Assembly (NCBI GenBank): GCA_027627225.1
Contig: CM051029.1
Location: 26,048,851 to 26,112,850 of the forward strand
Direction of reading: 5' to 3'
From: Congeria kusceri
Taxonomy: Eukaryota > Mollusca > Bivalvia > Myida > Dreissenidae
Length of the DNA stretch: 64,000 nucleotides
The notes under the pieces are model-generated. The model was not told where the DNA came from. It ran no database searches and saw only the letters and a list, made by a program, of their open reading frames with translations. The position numbers were made by a program, and so were the translations under genes. This document shows positions 61,672 to 64,000 of this stretch, one piece after another (the stretch's first letter is position 1; the number at the start of each line of letters is the position of its first letter).

Positions 61672-63905
61672 CTATTCTACTCGCGTCAGCGTCCGAGCGA
61701 GGTTAAAGTTTTTCGGTAAGCTAGTTTTTCAGGAATGGCTTGAGGGATTTTATTGAAACTTCAAACATTTATTCCCCACATTAATATGAATCTATAGGTC
61801 AAGTTTGGTAACTCTAGTTTGAAAATTGTCAAAATTATCGGCCTTTTTACACTTAGAAATTTTACATAAGCTATATGGACAGGTTAAAGTTTTTCGGTAA
61901 GCTGGTTTCTCAGGAATGGCTTTAGGGATTTCATTCAAACTGAGAACACTTATTCCCTACATTAAAATGAACTCATGGACCAATTTTGATAGCTCTACTT
62001 TGAAATTTGTCAAAAATATGGGCCTTTTCACACTTTGAAATTTTACATATATACATGTAAGTTACATATATATAGAGAGGTTAAAGTTTTTCGGTAAGCT
62101 AGTTTCTCAACATTTCGTTTCCACTCTCTAACTCAAGAACGGATTAAGCTTATTGTAATGAAATTGCAAACATTGATACCTTATAGCGAGACCTCGCTAG
62201 GGATTGCATATAGGTTGGGTGGGGTCAAGGTCACTGTTACTAAAAATAGAAAAACGGTTTCCACTCAATAATTTGATAACAAATTGAGATATTTTAATAA
62301 AACATAGATACCTTATATCAAGACCTCACTTGGGATTGCATTAACCCATTAGGCCTACCTTATCTTAATCCCTTTTGCATTTACTGATAAGATCTTCCAT
62401 GTCTGGAAGGTATCAGTGTATGTATTTGACCCTTCCACCAATGAAAATAGAGACATTTTTCATTATACACCTTTAGCCTCGTTGTGAACTTCAGTTTGTT
62501 ACACGTTTTGTTACGGCATTTGTGTACTGTCAACCTTGATCATTCTGATATTTACATGTTAAATTGTAGATGAAATGATGTTTAAAGGGTTAAATAATAA
62601 CAATATTTCACATAAAATATAATAATCTAAAAACAATACTGATAAAAACACCAGAAACACTTACAAAAAAATTGGCCGAAAATTTACAACTGTCAGTAAT
62701 TTCGGACAACACTTTTGGATATTTCGTGATAAAACAAAAAAATAGCTGCATTTAGTTTTGTCTTTCATTCATATTGATCAATTATTGCAAAATCTTACCT
62801 TTTTAGGTTTTTCTAACCAATTGTACATTGAATGAAAAAAACAAAACAACGCCTAACACAAACTTACAAAGGCTAATTTTTAATATTATGATCATACTAG
62901 GTTGATTTTTTACTTTAGTAATATTTTGTTATTTATTATATATATAAGTATAATGTGAACCTTGAGTTTGTCTGTTTTTGTTTCGGTGACTTGTGAATAT
63001 TTGAATTTGACTCTTCAAAATTGAATCTTGACCCTTGAAAATTTTGGTCAAAGGGTCAATGACCCTTGAAATTTACTGTCTACTGTACACCCTGGGTTTC
63101 CACTCAATAACTTGAGAACGCATTGAGATATTTTAATGAAACTTAATACATAGATACCTGATCTCGAGACCTTGCTTGGAATTGCATATGGGATGGGTGG
63201 GGTCAATGTCACTGTTACTAAAAATAGAAAAACGGTTTCCGCTCAATAACTTGAGAACGCATCGAGATATTTTAATGAAACTTTATACATACATGCCTTA
63301 TATCGAGACCTCGCTTGGGATTGCATATGGGGTGGGTGGGGTGAAGGTCACTGTTACTAAAAATAAAAAAACTGTTTCCGCTCATTAACTTCAGAACGCA
63401 TTGAGATATTTTAATGAAACTTAATACATACATAGCTTATATTGAGACCTCGCTATGGATTGCATATGGGGTGGTTGGGGTCAAAGTCACTGTTACTAAA
63501 AATAGAAAAACAGTTTCCGCTCAATAACTTGAGAAGCATTGAGATATTTTTATGAAACTGAATACATAAATACCTTATATCGAGACCTCACTTGGGATTG
63601 CGTATAGGGTCAAGGTCACTGTTGCTAAAATAGAAAAACGGTTTCTGCTCAATAACATGAGAGTGCATTGAGATATTTTAATGAAACTTTATACATAGAT
63701 ACCTTATGTCAAGACCTCGCTTGGGATTGCGTATGGGATGGGTGAGGTCAAGGTCACTATTACTAAAAATAGGAAAACTGTTTCTGATCAATAACTTGAG
63801 AATGGATTGAGATATTTTAATGAAACTTAAGACATAGATACCTTATATCAAGACCTCGCTTGGGATTGCATATGGGGTGGGCGGGGTCAAGGTCACTTTT
63901 ACTTA
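61672..63905. repeat. 'CGGTAAGCTAGTTTCTCA' dispersed repeat, copy 2, with a long ~130-bp array
   Basis: From GCTATTCTACTCGCGTCAGC and GTTTTTCGGTAAGCTAGTTT the family of 48220-48868 continues into about eight units (TTTCCGCTCAATAACTTGAG, ATTGAGATATTTTAATGAAA, TCGAGACCTCGCTTGGGATT, GGTGGGGTCAAGGTCACTG). A non-repetitive AT-rich insert lies at ~62340-63090. No exon of GCP3 was seen here. Confidence 0.82.
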
Positions 63906-64000
63906 AAATTTTATTGATTTGCTGACTAATGCATTTTGTTAGAAAAATTTGGTTTTCGTGGAATTTCCATATTTCTTGTTTTAGAAAAAAAAAGCCAGTA

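Noticed and set aside
60383..64000. Next GCP3 exon
   Set aside because: I looked for the expected SWDELW-type segment and a matching acceptor and saw only repeats; the exon must lie beyond the window.

Overview
The window is animal nuclear DNA: AT-rich, with split genes, GT-AG introns, microsatellites, many inverted-repeat elements and a LINE. The dispersed repeat families (elements beginning near 'TTATGCCCCC', and a long-TIR element with the AGCCTGTGC core) are of a kind I associate with bivalve molluscs, so a clam-like bivalve is my best guess. No species can be read from the sequence.

Two protein genes are present, arranged head to head about 16 kb apart, and both run off the window. On the minus strand, 9876 down to 1, eleven phase-compatible exons encode the first ~378 residues of a DUF885-family protein with a possible N-terminal signal peptide; the C-terminus lies beyond the left edge. 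On the plus strand, 26118 to 60382, twenty-two phase-compatible exons encode the first ~719 residues of gamma-tubulin complex component 3 (TUBGCP3/GCP3); the last ~190 residues lie beyond the right edge. I assembled both models by reading splice sites and checking phase at every junction.

The space between the genes (9877-26117) holds no gene I can support. It contains tandem arrays (91-bp, 52-bp, 33-bp and tetranucleotide), a tRNA-headed SINE inside a hairpin, several inverted-repeat elements and a broken LINE 3' end. One family is bounded by TTAA and carries tRNA-like promoter boxes. GCP3 intron 20 carries a complete LINE (51479-58967, minus strand) with ORF1, an intact 1265-residue ORF2, a 39-nt poly(A) tail and a perfect 15-bp target-site duplication. 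Intron 15 holds a hAT-type element with a perfect 8-bp duplication.

The most unusual signal is recurrent. At least five exon edges in the two genes have been tandemly copied into the adjoining intron together with their splice site: DUF885 exon 3 acceptor (~26 copies) and exon 7 donor (5 copies), and GCP3 exon 8 donor (2), exon 19 acceptor (7) and exon 21 acceptor (about 5-6). Two further arrays start at or a few bases after a donor (GCP3 exons 6 and 14). The result is rows of decoy splice sites and minisatellites that originate from exon edges.
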